Source of the DNA: RFPI01 sp964470195
Lineage (GTDB): Bacteria; Pseudomonadota; Gammaproteobacteria; Burkholderiales; Methylophilaceae
Reading direction: 5' to 3'
NCBI GenBank assembly: GCA_964470195.1
Contig: CAYYBG010000004.1
Location: forward strand, 15,857-79,856
Length of the DNA: 64,000 nt
Below, one piece after another: positions 17,442 through 26,871 of this stretch (position 1 is its first letter; every line of letters begins with the position of its first letter). Under the pieces are notes generated by a model. That model saw nothing but the letters and a program-made list of their open reading frames with translations. It searched no databases and was not told where the DNA came from. A program made the position numbers and the translations under genes.

Positions 17442-20400
17442 TTAACTCGGCAACTCCGACCAAACCTTATCCAATCTTTTAACCGATACTGGATAGGGGG
17501 TTTTTAACTCTTGCGCAAATAAAGACACCCTCAACTCCTCTATCATCCATCGATAGTCATCGTATGCTTGAGGTACTTGACGTTGTGATTGATGCAGTTG
17601 TTGTATTTTTTGCTGCCAGCGTTGCCAAAGCATTTGTATCGCCTCAGTATGGCGTTGATCTCGCTCAGGGCTATTGCCATATTTATCGATACGCAAACGC
17701 ATGGCTTGAAGATATCTTGGCAAATGTTGCAATCGTTCCCAGGGTGTTTGGCTTAAAAATCGAGTGGGTAGCAAATCACCAAGCTGCTGTTGCAGGTCAC
17801 GCTTGAGTTTGGCTTGATGTTGAGGAATGGCATTCAACTTTTGCAACAACAAGGGGTACTCTTGACCGATTTTTATCATCAATTTCACACTCGCTTCTAT
17901 GACGGCTGGCAATCTTGCTCTGGCACGTTGCTTGAGTTGCATAAATGCGGCGTTACTGCGCGGCACTTCATCTTCACCAATAAAAGCCCGATCTGCGATA
18001 GCACTCAGCATTTGTTCGCGTAAATCATCGGGTGAAATCAATTGCCTCAACTGCAAAGCGTATTGATTGAATTCAGGCAATCCTCGCTCGAGTTGCTTCA
18101 TTTGCTCTTTTAACTCAAATCGCATTAAACGACACACCCCTAAACGATGCGCCTGTAGCGCCGCTTGCTTTTGATCAAAGAGCTTTATCGCCACTGCATC
18201 CTGCTGATCCTCCAAGGCTGGATAGCCTTGCAAGTTGATGCCATCGCGCTGAAAGGTAATCACTTCAGGGATATCGCCAAAGTCCCATTGTTTTAAACCA
18301 CGCTTCTCTATATCCGGAGTTTGTTGACGGAAAGTTAATTGCGCTGCCTTACTTAGACTTGCTTGCAACTGTTTCCAATCTCGTCCCATAGCAAGCTCTT
18401 TACCTTGTGCATCGACAACACTGAAATTCATTAGTAAATGCGCTGGTAGTGAGGACAAATCAAAATCATCCAAGCCCAATTTAAGTCCAGTTTTGTCGCT
18501 GATGAATGCTATCAGGGTGGGCATCAATGCATGCTGGGTATCAGCCTGACTGAGAAACTGGGTAACAAATTCTGGTACTGGCACGCACACGCGGCGTATA
18601 GTTTTCGGCAATGATTTAATCAGTGCTGCCAACTTCTCTCTTATCATGCCAGGCACCAACCATTCACACGCTTGAGAATCAAGTTGATTAAGTAAAGCCA
18701 ATGGAATAGTGGCTGTCACGCCATCCAAAGCATGGCCTGGCTCAAAACGATATTTAAGAGGAATATTGACGGATGAAAGTGTGATTTGCTCAGGAAACTG
18801 AACCTCGGTCACTGCTGATGCGCCATGACGCATTAAATATTCTTTTGTCAGATACAACAGTTGAGGATTTTTCTGTTCGGCCTCTTTGCGCCATTTTTCA
18901 AAACTTGCGCCATTCAATATCCCACTGGGGATTAACTGGTTATAAAAAGCAAACAGTGCATGTTCATCAACCAATACGTCTTGCCTTCTGGCTTTGTGCT
19001 CCAGCGCCTCAACTTCTGCTATCAGTTGTTGGTTGTGACGAAAAAAGCTTGCTTGAGTATCGTATTCGCGGTTGGCCAAAGCCTCACGAATAAATATCTC
19101 GCGCGCTTCAGCTGGGTTAATCGGTCCATAGTGAACGCGACGTTTGGGGATAATGGTCAGACCGTATAGGCTGACACGCTCCCAGGCTTGTACTTGCGCT
19201 GCCTTTCTATCCCAGCGTGGATCGCTGTAGTGGCTTTGGCTTAAATGACGTGAGATAGGCTCTATCCAATCTGGGTCGATTTGCGCAATATATCTTCCAT
19301 ACAAGCGACTGGTTTCTATTAACTCAGCTGCCATCACCCATTTTGGTCGGGATTTCCGCAGCGCAGAACCTGGTGCAATATGAAAACGTATACCTCGCGC
19401 CCCTAAATAACTCTCAGCTTCACCATCTTTAAAGCCAATATTGCCTAACATGCCAGTTAATAAAGCTCGGTGGATTTGGCTATATTGGAGGTTTAAATCA
19501 GCGATAGGCTGATTTATTTTGAGTGCTAACTCTTGCACAATTTCGCTTAATTGCTGGTATAACTCGCGCCATTCACGCAAGCGTATATAAGATAAAAAGT
19601 GCTGGTGACAGATATTTTGCAAGTCACGATTTGATTTTTTATTGCGCCATGCCTGTTCGTAAAAATTCCAAAGCTGTAACAATGATAGAAAGTCTGAACG
19701 TGCGTGAGCAAATTTACTATGCGCTTGATCAGCAGCCTCGCGCTTGTCCATTGGACGCTCACGCGGGTCTTGGATACTCAAAGCACTGACAATCACCAAG
19801 ACTTCATGCAATACCCCCTGCTGTTCTCCTGCCAAAATCATACGACCTAATCTAGGGTCAGTCGGCAAGCGTGATAGCTGTTTGCCGATTTCTGTTATCT
19901 GTCGTTGATCATTGACGGCACCAAGCTCTTGTAATAATTGATAGCCATCATTGATTAAACGAGAGGAAGGAGGTTCGATAAATGGAAATTCTGCTACCTC
20001 ACCCAAACGCAATGCCGCCATGCGCAATACCACTGCAGCTAAAGAGCTGCGTAAAATTTCTGGGTCAGTGAAAGCTGGGCGTTGAAGAAAATCTTGCTCA
20101 TCATATAAACGTACGCATATGCCTTCGGCGACACGTCCGCAACGCCCTGCTCGTTGTTTGGCGGCGGCTTGGCTAATTTTTTCAATTTGTAACTGTTCGA
20201 CTTTTGCCCGACTACTATAGCGATTGATGCGTGCCAGACCGGTATCAATGACATAACGTATTCCCGGCACAGTGAGTGAGGTTTCTGCCACATTGGTGGC
20301 AAGCACAATGCGTCGTGTGCCATGAGGTCGAAATATTTTTTGTTGATCTTCTACCGAAAGTCGTGCGAATAGAGGAAGTATTTCGACATGACGCAACTTG

Positions 20401-21473
20401 GCCGAGCGACCTTGATATTTTCGAAGGTGCTCAGCGGTGTCACGAATTTCTCGCTCTCCTGGCAAAAACACCAAAATATCGCCATCACCCTGCCGCAACA
20501 GATCATCCGCGGCGTCTAAAATCGCCTCCTCTATCGCTTCTTCTGAGTCATCTTCCTCAAGCCAGCGTGCTTCCGTCTTACCACGGCGCTTAATACCATA
20601 CAGGCTATCATCGTCTTCCAGTAAATCTTCTTCAATTTCTTGTGCGATAAAACCGGCTTTGCCAAGCGGCCGATATCGAATCTCGACTGGATAGGTTCGA
20701 CCTGAGACCTCGATGATGGGTGCTTGGTTGAAATGTTGTGAAAAGCGCTGTGCATCAATCGTGGCTGATGTCACAATCACTTTTAAATCCGGACGTTTGG
20801 GTAATAATTGCTTGAGATATCCTAAAAGAAAATCGATATTCAGACTGCGCTCATGCGCTTCATCAATGATGATGGTGTCATAGGCATTCAAAAATCGGTC
20901 ATGTTGCGTTTCTGCCAACAAAATACCATCGGTCATCAACTTGACGTAGCTTTGCTCAGATAATTTGTCATTAAAACGCACTTTGTAACCAACTAGATCT
21001 CCCAGCGTTGAATCGAGCTCTTGTGCGATTCTGCTGGCAACAGAGCGTGCTGCAATTCTTCTTGGCTGCGTATGACCTATCATACCCGCCACGCCCAATC
21101 CCAACTCTAGGCATATTTTGGGAAGTTGAGTGGTTTTTCCTGAACCAGTCTCACCACATACGATGACCACTTGATGCTGTTGTATGGCATGCGCAATTTC
21201 ATCTTTTCGTGCTGAGACAGGTAATTCTTCGGGATAGATAGGCTGTGGTAATTGCTGTTGTCTTTGTAGAAAACGTTGATTGGATTTTTGTAGCTTGGCT
21301 AACCACTGTTGCATGGTTTTGGCTGGAACATTGGCTTGAGCATTCATTTCGCGCCAACTACGCATCAAATAATATCTATCCACCAGCATGGTCTGTTGCA
21401 TGACTTGAGCTAACTGCTCTGAAGAAAGCTTGAGATCAGTTATAACGGCAGAGGACTGCTTGGAAGAATTCAA
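17442..21473 (-). CDS. hrpA: ATP-dependent RNA helicase HrpA
   Basis: HrpA is a large DEAH-box RNA helicase that rescues stalled or collided ribosomes in E. coli. The 1343-residue protein has motif I CGETGSGKTTQLPK at about residue 105, TQPRRIAARSVA, motif II DEAH (IIIDEAHERSLN), VTSATID, the second RecA domain with ATNVAETSLTVPGIRYVIDTG and the QRAGRCGRV motif, then HA2, OB-fold and the HrpA-specific DUF3418 C-terminal region. An acidic insertion (EEDLLEDDDSLYG; EEDDSEEAIEEA) lies at about residues 280-325. The start appears to be TTG at 21473, with AAAGG about 9 bases upstream; the next ATG would remove about 25 residues. Length is close to E. coli HrpA (1300). Confidence 0.95.
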   Translation of the reverse strand: MNSSKQSSAVITDLKLSSEQLAQVMQQTMLVDRYYLMRSWREMNAQANVPAKTMQQWLAKLQKSNQRFLQRQQQLPQPIYPEELPVSARKDEIAHAIQQHQVVIVCGETGSGKTTQLPKICLELGLGVAGMIGHTQPRRIAARSVASRIAQELDSTLGDLVGYKVRFNDKLSEQSYVKLMTDGILLAETQHDRFLNAYDTIIIDEAHERSLNIDFLLGYLKQLLPKRPDLKVIVTSATIDAQRFSQHFNQAPIIEVSGRTYPVEIRYRPLGKAGFIAQEIEEDLLEDDDSLYGIKRRGKTEARWLEEDDSEEAIEEAILDAADDLLRQGDGDILVFLPGEREIRDTAEHLRKYQGRSAKLRHVEILPLFARLSVEDQQKIFRPHGTRRIVLATNVAETSLTVPGIRYVIDTGLARINRYSSRAKVEQLQIEKISQAAAKQRAGRCGRVAEGICVRLYDEQDFLQRPAFTDPEILRSSLAAVVLRMAALRLGEVAEFPFIEPPSSRLINDGYQLLQELGAVNDQRQITEIGKQLSRLPTDPRLGRMILAGEQQGVLHEVLVIVSALSIQDPRERPMDKREAADQAHSKFAHARSDFLSLLQLWNFYEQAWRNKKSNRDLQNICHQHFLSYIRLREWRELYQQLSEIVQELALKINQPIADLNLQYSQIHRALLTGMLGNIGFKDGEAESYLGARGIRFHIAPGSALRKSRPKWVMAAELIETSRLYGRYIAQIDPDWIEPISRHLSQSHYSDPRWDRKAAQVQAWERVSLYGLTIIPKRRVHYGPINPAEAREIFIREALANREYDTQASFFRHNQQLIAEVEALEHKARRQDVLVDEHALFAFYNQLIPSGILNGASFEKWRKEAEQKNPQLLYLTKEYLMRHGASAVTEVQFPEQITLSSVNIPLKYRFEPGHALDGVTATIPLALLNQLDSQACEWLVPGMIREKLAALIKSLPKTIRRVCVPVPEFVTQFLSQADTQHALMPTLIAFISDKTGLKLGLDDFDLSSLPAHLLMNFSVVDAQGKELAMGRDWKQLQASLSKAAQLTFRQQTPDIEKRGLKQWDFGDIPEVITFQRDGINLQGYPALEDQQDAVAIKLFDQKQAALQAHRLGVCRLMRFELKEQMKQLERGLPEFNQYALQLRQLISPDDLREQMLSAIADRAFIGEDEVPRSNAAFMQLKQRARARLPAVIEASVKLMIKIGQEYPLLLQKLNAIPQHQAKLKRDLQQQLGDLLPTRFLSQTPWERLQHLPRYLQAMRLRIDKYGNSPERDQRHTEAIQMLWQRWQQKIQQLHQSQRQVPQAYDDYRWMIEELRVSLFAQELKTPYPVSVKRLDKVWSELPS

Positions 21474-21677
21474 ATCGACTAACCTTTTGCAACAACTTGG
21501 TTAAAATTGGAAAAAAGCGCATTTTATCATGCTTAAACTATGGCACATCAGTACTTCAGAAGCCGTTCAATTCAATCCTCACTGACAAAATAATTAGACT
21601 GGATACATCGATTTGGGCTTGGATAGTCAAGCAACTTGTTTGATAATAGCCGCTTTCAGTTTTTGGTCAGTGTTGAT

Positions 21678-23564
21678 ATGAGCGATTCCAACATCGTCAA
21701 GAAAAGCAAGCTACCCGCCCTCACCATCGCCGCACTAGGCGTTGTTTTTGGCGACATTGGTACTAGTCCACTATATACCATCAAAGAGGTTTTTTCTGCA
21801 GGCGCCCATCCTGTGTTGTTAACGCCTGATAATATTTTTGGCATTTTATCCATGATTGTTTGGGCGCTGATTATGGTGGTTTCGGTTAAATATGTGGCAT
21901 TTATTATGCGCGCCGACAACCGTGGCGAGGGTGGCATCATGGCCTTGGTGTCACTGGCCAGTCAAAACACCAATCATCGTCCAGAGTTGCGCAAAATGGT
22001 GCTGATTTTGGGTATTTTGGGCGCCTGTATGTTTTATTCCGACGGCATGATTACCCCTGCCATTTCAGTCCTCTCCGCCATCGAAGGATTGGAACTTTCT
22101 GCCCCAATCCTACACTCGCTGATTATCCCAATCACACTGTTAGTGCTGTTTGTTTTGTTTTGGGCACAAAGCAAAGGCACGGCACTGGTGGGCTATTTAT
22201 TCGGCCCGATTATGTTGATGTGGTTTGCGACGCTAGGCGTTCTTGGCGTTATCAACATTATCCAATACCCTGAAATTTTAAAAGCACTCGACCCCGCCTA
22301 TGCCCTACTTTTTTTTCATCAAAATACTTGGATAGCCTTTGTGGCCTTAGGTGCAGTCGTATTGGCCGTAACAGGCGCTGAAGCACTGTATGCAGATATG
22401 GGGCATTTTGGCCGCATGCCCATACGATTAGCATGGTTTGGATTGGTGTTACCTGCGCTTATATTGAATTATTTTGGCCAAGGTGCTCTAGTTTTACTGA
22501 ATCCAGAAGCGATTAAAAATCCGTTTTATTTATTAGCCCCCTCATGGCTACTTTATCCGCTCATCTTATTAGCCACCTTAGCGGCTGTCATTGCCTCACA
22601 AGCAGTGATTACTGGTGCTTTTTCAGTCTCACGCCAAGCGCTACAACTTGGCTTTATTCCTCGTATGCATGTCGCACACACCTCAGAAAGCGAAGAAGGA
22701 CAAATTTATATGCCAAGAGTCAATTGGGGACTGATGATTGCTGTCATGGTATTGGTGTTGAGCTTTAAGTCCTCAGGCAATCTAGCTGCAGCTTATGGTA
22801 TCGCTGTGACTGGCGATATGGTGATTACCTCGTTGTTGGCGGGTATTGTATTTCACTCGATTTGGGGTTGGGGCAAGATACGTACGATTGCCTTGATTTG
22901 TTGTTTCTTAGTGATTGATATCGCCTTCTTCAGTGCGAATGTTCTAAAAATTCCTGAGGGAGGCTGGGTGCCTTTGGTATTGGGAATTGGCATCTTCACC
23001 CTCATGATGACCTGGAAGTCTGGACGTAGTAAGTTATATGACCATCTTAAGAATGAGTCGATGGAGCTTAATACTTTCATCCAATCGATAGGCGCACACC
23101 CTCCTGGGCGTGTGAGCGGCAATGCCATATTCATGACGCCCAACCCAGATGGCGTGCCTCATTCCATGTTACACAATCTAAAACATAACAAAGTACTGCA
23201 CGAAAAAGTGATTATCTTGACCGCAAAATTTGTTGATTACCCACACACCTCAACTGAGGAAAGGGTGATTGTAGAAAGTCTTCCTTATGAATTTTATCGA
23301 GTCACTGTGCGCTATGGTTTTAAAGATGAACCCAATTTGCCAGAGGACTTAAAATTATGTACCCAACAAGGGTTACAGTTGGACGAAATGGATACTTCCT
23401 ACTTTGTCGGCAAAGAAATATTGATCGCACAACATGACAACAGCATGGCTTATTGGCGCAAAAAAATATTTATTGGTTTATTCCGTTCCGCTGAAACCAT
23501 TACCAATCAATTTAAACTTCCGCCAAATCGTGTTGTGGAACTTGGTTCACAAGTCACTTTCTAA
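21678..23564 (+). CDS. kup: Low-affinity K+ uptake transporter Kup
   Basis: Kup is a K+/H+ symporter of the KUP/HAK/KT family in the inner membrane. The 628-residue protein starts with the canonical KLPALTIAALGVVFGDIGTSPLYT and has about 12 hydrophobic segments up to residue 430. A cytoplasmic C-terminal domain (HLKNESMELNTFIQSI to the end) includes GNAIFMTPNPDGVPHSMLHNLKHNKVLHE. An in-frame TTG at 21636 would add 14 residues; the ATG at 21678 matches the family N-terminus. Length matches E. coli Kup (622). The M48 protease gene follows 26 bases downstream on the same strand. Confidence 0.96.
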   Translation: MSDSNIVKKSKLPALTIAALGVVFGDIGTSPLYTIKEVFSAGAHPVLLTPDNIFGILSMIVWALIMVVSVKYVAFIMRADNRGEGGIMALVSLASQNTNHRPELRKMVLILGILGACMFYSDGMITPAISVLSAIEGLELSAPILHSLIIPITLLVLFVLFWAQSKGTALVGYLFGPIMLMWFATLGVLGVINIIQYPEILKALDPAYALLFFHQNTWIAFVALGAVVLAVTGAEALYADMGHFGRMPIRLAWFGLVLPALILNYFGQGALVLLNPEAIKNPFYLLAPSWLLYPLILLATLAAVIASQAVITGAFSVSRQALQLGFIPRMHVAHTSESEEGQIYMPRVNWGLMIAVMVLVLSFKSSGNLAAAYGIAVTGDMVITSLLAGIVFHSIWGWGKIRTIALICCFLVIDIAFFSANVLKIPEGGWVPLVLGIGIFTLMMTWKSGRSKLYDHLKNESMELNTFIQSIGAHPPGRVSGNAIFMTPNPDGVPHSMLHNLKHNKVLHEKVIILTAKFVDYPHTSTEERVIVESLPYEFYRVTVRYGFKDEPNLPEDLKLCTQQGLQLDEMDTSYFVGKEILIAQHDNSMAYWRKKIFIGLFRSAETITNQFKLPPNRVVELGSQVTF

Positions 23565-23575
23565 CATAGCATGTT

Positions 23576-23582
23576 GAGGAGG
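23576..23582 (+). promoter_or_regulatory. Strong Shine-Dalgarno deciding a TTG start
   Basis: GAGGAGG lies 8 bases before the TTG at 23591. The next in-frame ATG would remove the signal peptide and lipobox of the M48 protease, so the TTG is the start. Confidence 0.85.
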
Positions 23583-23590
23583 CTTTAATA

Positions 23591-24424
23591 TTGGCCTACG
23601 CCCTTTGTAAAAAAATAAGCTACATTCTGCTGGCGTGCTTGTTAGCAGCCTGTGCCTCCACCACCAATAGGGGGTCGGTTGGTGTTGAGCGTAAACAATT
23701 ATTGATGTTCTCTGAGCGACAAGTAGAGAGCATGTCTTTGCGTAGCTATCTACAATCACTTCAATCCGCACAAAAGAAAAATGCCTTGAATAATGACCCT
23801 CAAATGGTGGCACGTGTGCGTAAAATTGCCCAACGCCTAATTGAGCAAACGCCAGTATTTAGGTCTGATGCCATTCAATGGAAATGGGAAATCAATGTTG
23901 AAACTAATGATCAAGTGAATGCCTATTGCATGCCAGGTGGAAAGATTATGGTGTTTACTGGCTTGATTGAAAAATTGATGGTGAGTGATGATGAATTGGC
24001 TGCTGTGATGGGGCATGAAATGAGTCATGCGCTGCGCGAACATGGACGTGAACGGATGTCTTTGGCGGCTGTACAAAGTGGTGGCGTGGCGATTATTGCT
24101 GCACTATTAAGCTCCAGCAAAAATCGAGTTGCCGCAAATGCTGGCGTGCAAGCAGCCGCCATGGGAAGCCAACTGTTCTTTGCTTTACCCAACTCCAGAA
24201 CCCAAGAAGTTGAAGCAGACCGCATGGGTTTGGAACTCTCTGCGCGTGCTGGCTATGACCCCAACGCCGCTATTTCTTTATGGGAAAAAATGGCGCAACA
24301 ATCTGACAAGAAACCTCCTGAGTTTCTTAGCACCCACCCCTCAGACGCCAACCGAATCAGTGATTTGAGCCGCCAAATTGCTCAAGTGATGCCGTTGTAC
24401 CAACAAGCGAAGGACAAGTATTAA
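23591..24424 (+). CDS. M48 family metalloprotease, lipoprotein
   Basis: This 277-residue protein has a signal sequence ending in the lipobox LAAC (Cys21), so it is a predicted lipoprotein. It carries the peptidase M48 active site HEMSH (in VMGHEMSHALREHGRE), two zinc-ligand His with the catalytic Glu, and the downstream EVEADRMGLELSARAGYDP segment that supplies the third ligand. This is the BepA/LoiP/YcaL-like family that degrades or refolds outer-membrane proteins in the periplasm. The C-terminal STHPSDANRISDL is conserved in the family. The gene begins with TTG behind a GAGGAGG site and probably shares a transcript with kup. Confidence 0.92.
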   Translation: MAYALCKKISYILLACLLAACASTTNRGSVGVERKQLLMFSERQVESMSLRSYLQSLQSAQKKNALNNDPQMVARVRKIAQRLIEQTPVFRSDAIQWKWEINVETNDQVNAYCMPGGKIMVFTGLIEKLMVSDDELAAVMGHEMSHALREHGRERMSLAAVQSGGVAIIAALLSSSKNRVAANAGVQAAAMGSQLFFALPNSRTQEVEADRMGLELSARAGYDPNAAISLWEKMAQQSDKKPPEFLSTHPSDANRISDLSRQIAQVMPLYQQAKDKY

Positions 24425-24526
24425 GCGCTGATTGCATGCCAATCACCTCTGTTTCGTCAAGTTTGTAGGCCAGCACTGCACAAAAACAGGTAAAATGCCG
24501 CTTTTGTTGTTTTTCGGAAACCACCC

Positions 24527-25354
24527 ATGACTCAATTACAAAATATTATTGAACAAGCCTTTGAACGTCGCGCAGAGATTAACCCCAGCAATGCTGACGC
24601 TGAGTTAAAACAAGCCGTTGCCAGTGTATTGGCTGATTTAGACGCAGGCACTTTGCGTGTTGCTAGCCGCGTAGGTGATAGCCAACAATGGGAAACCCAT
24701 CAATGGATCAAGAAGGCTGTATTGCTGTCCTTCCGTCTCGAAGACAATGTGTTAATGGACGGTGGTTATACGCAATATTTCGATAAAGTCCCCTCCAAGT
24801 TTGCTGACTATGATGAAGCTAAATTTAAAGCTGGTGGCTTTCGTGTAGTCCCCAACGCCATGGTGCGTCGTGGTTCATACATCGCCAAAAATGCCGTATT
24901 AATGCCTTCTTACGTCAATATCGGCGCCTATGTAGGTGAAGGCACGATGGTAGACACTTGGGCTACTGTAGGCTCATGTGCACAAATTGGTAAAAATGTA
25001 CACTTATCTGGCGGCGTTGGAATCGGTGGCGTGCTTGAGCCTGTGCAAGCTGGCCCCACGATTATTGGCGATAATTGCTTTATCGGCGCCCGCTCTGAGG
25101 TCGTTGAAGGCGTGGTGGTTGAGGATAATTGCGTCATTTCCATGGGTGTTTATATTGGCCAATCCACCAAAATCTATGACCGCGAAACTGGCACTGTAAC
25201 CTATGGCCGTGTGCCAGCCGGTTCAGTGGTGGTATCTGGCAACTTGCCTTCCAAGGATGGCAGCTACAGTCTTTATTGTGCTGTGATTGTGAAAAAAGTG
25301 GATGAAAAAACCTTGGGCAAGGTAGGGATTAACGAGTTATTGCGTGGTATTTAA
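24527..25354 (+). CDS. dapD: 2,3,4,5-tetrahydropyridine-2,6-dicarboxylate N-succinyltransferase
   Basis: DapD transfers succinyl from succinyl-CoA to tetrahydrodipicolinate in the lysine/meso-diaminopimelate pathway. The 275-residue protein has the left-handed beta-helix hexapeptide repeats in the region AVLMPSYVNIGAYVGEGTMVDTW, then GVGIGGVLEPVQAGPTIIGDN and the C-terminal RVPAGSVVVSGNLPSKDGSYSL, all very close to E. coli DapD (274). It heads a set dapD, arsC-like, dapE, prmB on one strand with small gaps, so the two succinylase-branch enzymes DapD and DapE are probably co-expressed. Confidence 0.97.
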   Translation: MTQLQNIIEQAFERRAEINPSNADAELKQAVASVLADLDAGTLRVASRVGDSQQWETHQWIKKAVLLSFRLEDNVLMDGGYTQYFDKVPSKFADYDEAKFKAGGFRVVPNAMVRRGSYIAKNAVLMPSYVNIGAYVGEGTMVDTWATVGSCAQIGKNVHLSGGVGIGGVLEPVQAGPTIIGDNCFIGARSEVVEGVVVEDNCVISMGVYIGQSTKIYDRETGTVTYGRVPAGSVVVSGNLPSKDGSYSLYCAVIVKKVDEKTLGKVGINELLRGI

Positions 25355-25369
25355 TCGTTAGTTTTACTG

Positions 25370-25732
25370 ATGATGATTACAGTTTACGGTATCCCCAATT
25401 GCAGTACGGTAAAAAAGGCTTTGACTTGGCTTGACCAACAAGGCTTGGATTACCATTTTCATGACTTCAAAAAGCATGGGGCAAGCAGCGCTATGCTGCA
25501 ATCTTGGTTGCAACAACAGCCATGGGAAAAACTGGTCAATCGTACTGGCATGACTTGGCGCAATCTTTCCGATGCTGAAAAAGCACAAGTACAGGATGCG
25601 ACTTCTGCATTGAAGTTGATGCAAGAAAAAACTAGTGTGATTAAGCGCCCGATTTTGGTTGCTGAGCAAAAAATCCTCGCCATCGGTTTTGATATGGCTA
25701 GCTACCAACAAATCTTTGGAGAGCCATCATGA
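25370..25732 (+). CDS. ArsC/Spx-like thioredoxin-fold protein (YffB family)
   Basis: This 120-residue protein has the ArsC family fold: ITVYGIPNCSTVKKALTWL with a single active-site-like Cys (Cys12), YHFHDFKKHG, and the C-terminal SVIKRPILVAEQKILAIGF. These features match YffB of E. coli, which also lies directly upstream of dapE. A true arsenate reductase has extra basic residues and partners that I do not see. The function is unknown; a glutathione-linked thiol reaction has been suggested for the family. Two adjacent ATGs (25370, 25373) are possible. The stop overlaps the dapE start by 4 bases (ATGA), indicating translational coupling. Confidence 0.88.
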   Translation: MMITVYGIPNCSTVKKALTWLDQQGLDYHFHDFKKHGASSAMLQSWLQQQPWEKLVNRTGMTWRNLSDAEKAQVQDATSALKLMQEKTSVIKRPILVAEQKILAIGFDMASYQQIFGEPS

Positions 25733-26856
25733 GTAATACCCTTGAATTGGCCATTGATTTATTGTCACGCCAATCGATTACCCCACATGACGCAGGTTGT
25801 CAGGAGGTGATGATAGCCCGACTTGAAAAACTCGGCTTTGTGATTGAGCGCATGCGTTTCGGCGAGGTTGATAATTTTTATGCGCGTAAAGGCAATCATG
25901 GTCCATTATTAGTATTCGCTGGTCATACTGATGTCGTACCGACTGGCCCGGTAGAGAAGTGGTATAGCGATCCATTCCAGCCCACCATCAAAGACGGAAT
26001 GCTATATGGCCGTGGTGCAGCCGACATGAAAACCTCATGCGCAGCGTTTATTACAGCGATCGAAGACTTTATCGCAGCACATCCTGACCACCCCGGCTCG
26101 ATTGGTTTATTAATTACCTCTGATGAGGAAGGTGTGGCTGTCAATGGCACGGTAAAAGTGGTTGAAGCCCTGAAAGCACGTGGCGAAACATTCGATTTTT
26201 GTATCGTAGGCGAACCAACTTCAAATAAAGTGGTGGGCGATATGATTAAAAATGGTCGCCGTGGCTCCTTGTCTGCGAAACTGATTGTCAAGGGAATACA
26301 AGGGCATATTGCTTATCCTCATTTGGTAAAAAATCCTATCCATTTGGTTGCACCAGCAATTAAAGATTTGGTTGAAACTGAATGGGATCAAGGCAATGAA
26401 TATTTTCCACCCACTTCTTGGCAGATTTCCAATATCAATGGCGGTACAGGCGCTACCAATGTAGTCCCTGGCGAAGTCCAGATTTTGTTCAATTTCCGCT
26501 TCTCTACCGCTAGTACCGAGCAAAGCTTGCGTGAGCGCGTGATTGCCATTTTGGACAAGCATGAGCTGGAATATGACATTGAGTGGGAATACTCGCCCCC
26601 CTACATTACCCCTAAAGGCAGTTTGGTGGAGGCCATCAGTCAAGCTATCTCCGCTTGTTTTGCTGTGACGCCAGAGCTTTCTACAACAGGGGGTACTTCC
26701 GACGGGCGTTTTATCGCTGACATCTGTCCCCAAGTGATTGAATTTGGTCCGCTCAATGCCACTATTCATAAACTTAACGAGTGTGTTGCGGTGGCAGATA
26801 TCGAGCCGCTCAAAGACGTCTACCGAATTACACTAGAAAAACTACTGTTGGTATAA
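25729..26856 (+). CDS. dapE: Succinyl-diaminopimelate desuccinylase
   Basis: DapE hydrolyses N-succinyl-L,L-diaminopimelate in the lysine/peptidoglycan precursor pathway. The 375-residue M20 metallopeptidase has the metal site FAGHTDVVPTGP, GRGAADMKTS with the bridging Asp, SDEEG with catalytic and metal Glu, GEPTS, and the dimerisation-domain GHIAYPHLVKNPIH. STTGGTSDGRF and GPLNATIHKLNE supply the last ligands. Length is typical (375 in E. coli). It starts within the stop codon of the arsC-like gene. Confidence 0.97.
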   Translation: MSNTLELAIDLLSRQSITPHDAGCQEVMIARLEKLGFVIERMRFGEVDNFYARKGNHGPLLVFAGHTDVVPTGPVEKWYSDPFQPTIKDGMLYGRGAADMKTSCAAFITAIEDFIAAHPDHPGSIGLLITSDEEGVAVNGTVKVVEALKARGETFDFCIVGEPTSNKVVGDMIKNGRRGSLSAKLIVKGIQGHIAYPHLVKNPIHLVAPAIKDLVETEWDQGNEYFPPTSWQISNINGGTGATNVVPGEVQILFNFRFSTASTEQSLRERVIAILDKHELEYDIEWEYSPPYITPKGSLVEAISQAISACFAVTPELSTTGGTSDGRFIADICPQVIEFGPLNATIHKLNECVAVADIEPLKDVYRITLEKLLLV

Positions 26857-26871
26857 ATCAACTGTTTGTTT

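Noticed and set aside
25370..25732. Calling the ArsC-like gene an arsenate reductase
   Set aside because: It matches YffB, which is next to dapE in E. coli; arsenate-specific partners and residues are not seen.
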